Shown: positions 5,624-5,926 of the stretch, in pieces
Position numbering within the stretch: position 1 is the first letter of the stretch
How the letters are laid out: every line of letters begins with the position of its first letter
Source of the DNA: an uncultured Planctomycetota bacterium
Lineage (GTDB): Bacteria > Planctomycetota > Planctomycetia > Pirellulales > Thermoguttaceae
Assembly: GCA_902797455.1 (NCBI GenBank)
Contig: CADBTE010000029.1
Span: 1 to 5,926, forward strand
Direction of reading: 5' to 3'
DNA: 5,926 bases
Notes under the pieces: generated by a model
Told to the model about the DNA's origin: nothing
The model's input: the letters and a program-made list of their open reading frames with translations, nothing else
Databases searched by the model: none
Position numbers and translations under genes: made by a program

Positions 5624-5637
5624 ACATCTTACGCTTC

Positions 5638-5712
5638 GGGCGTGTAGCTCAGTTTGGTTAGAGCGCGTCCCTGATAAGGACGAGGTCCATGGTTCGAGTC
5701 CATGTACGCCCA
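5638..5712 (+). tRNA. tRNA-Ile (anticodon GAT)
   Basis: All cloverleaf arms fold. The acceptor stem is 5638-5644 with 5705-5711 (last pair G-U), with discriminator A5712. The D stem is GCTC 5647-5650 with GAGC 5661-5664. The anticodon stem is CGTCC 5666-5670 with GGACG 5678-5682, and loop CTGATAA places GAT at 5673-5675. The T stem is 5688-5692 with 5700-5704, and loop TTCGAGT. The tRNA reads AUC and AUU codons. The 3' CCA is not encoded (TTC follows), so it must be added after transcription. No rRNA genes adjoin it within this window. Confidence 0.97.
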
Positions 5713-5717
5713 TTCTC

Positions 5718-5754
5718 AAGGGTTTTTGGCCTACCGGCCGAAAACCCTTTTTTT
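5718..5754 (+). terminator. Intrinsic terminator after tRNA-Ile
   Basis: A 14-bp uninterrupted stem (5718-5731 with 5736-5749, one T-G pair) closes a tetraloop TACC. The T run 5748-5754 overlaps the base of the stem. It begins five nt after the tRNA end. Confidence 0.93.
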
Positions 5755-5926
5755 GCCGCCAGCGGCGGCGGGCGGTATTCCTGCGGCAATTCTCAGGGCA
5801 GCCGTTCGCGCCGATGGCGCTCATTAACTCAAGCGACCAACGGGAGCGCCCTTGCCGCATAAACTTGACCTATGCCGGAGGATCTCCCTACGGCTCTCCG
5901 CCCGCCGGGGCTTCCCGGCACGAACA
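5755..5926. repeat. Non-coding stretch rich in inverted repeats
   Basis: I see no credible gene in this stretch. It contains a tight hairpin (5755-5760 with 5764-5769, loop AGC), an outer inverted repeat TGCGGCAA 5782-5789 with TTGCCGCA 5852-5859, an inner one GGCGCTC 5816-5822 with GAGCGCC 5844-5850, then GCATA 5857-5861 with TATGC 5871-5875, and TGCCGG 5873-5878 with CCGGCA 5915-5920. The third overlaps the arms of both the outer repeat and the last one, so alternative folds are possible. It could be an intergenic palindromic repeat, a small RNA, or the leader of a gene beyond the window. Confidence 0.45.

Noticed and set aside
5327..5860. Minus-strand frame of 177 residues running across the tRNA
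   Set aside because: It includes the phrase GLEPWTSSLSGTRSNQ, which is the antisense translation of the tRNA-Ile gene and a well-known false gene call. The rest is antisense to the YdjY-domain gene.
5638..5926. Integrated mobile element using the tRNA as attachment site
   Set aside because: No integrase and no repeat of the tRNA 3' end is visible in the window, so this stays only a possibility.

Overview
The window reads as high-GC bacterial chromosome, most probably from the phylum Planctomycetota (Pirellulales-like). This is an inference from protein style, not a database match. A secreted Gly/Met-rich protein, a YdjY-domain secreted protein and a heparinase-C-terminus-like protein are all of types I associate with planctomycetes. 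The isoleucine tRNA stands alone rather than inside an rRNA operon. It lacks an encoded CCA.

Layout: (1) 108-1327 is a self-contained unit on the + strand. It has a good sigma70-type promoter, a leader of about 113 nt, a secreted 334-residue protein with a glycine/methionine tract, and a clear intrinsic terminator. (2) 1451-3008 holds a + strand ExeA/GspA-type AAA ATPase with a long acidic, partly coiled-coil tail, ending in a 13-bp terminator hairpin. (3) 2989-4581 is a - strand unit. It starts at a well-formed promoter at 4553-4581, then carries an uncharacterised 280-residue protein and a NUDIX hydrolase of the ADP-ribose pyrophosphatase type. The NUDIX gene converges on the ATPase gene, and its stop codon lies inside the ATPase terminator. 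(4) 4647-5564 is the divergently transcribed YdjY-domain secreted protein. (5) 5596-5754 is a tRNA-Ile(GAT) with its own promoter and terminator. (6) 5755-5926 has no credible gene but is dense in inverted repeats.

The genes do not form one obvious pathway. Two products are predicted to be exported (256-1260 and 4734-5549). The ATPase family is linked elsewhere to secretion and envelope assembly, and the NUDIX enzyme is housekeeping. I do not see a defence system, CRISPR array, transposase or phage gene. The most interesting leads are a possible Cys-Gln internal thioester signature in the secreted Gly/Met-rich protein, the three phased TTGA-type motifs around the convergent terminator, and the competing inverted repeats after the tRNA.
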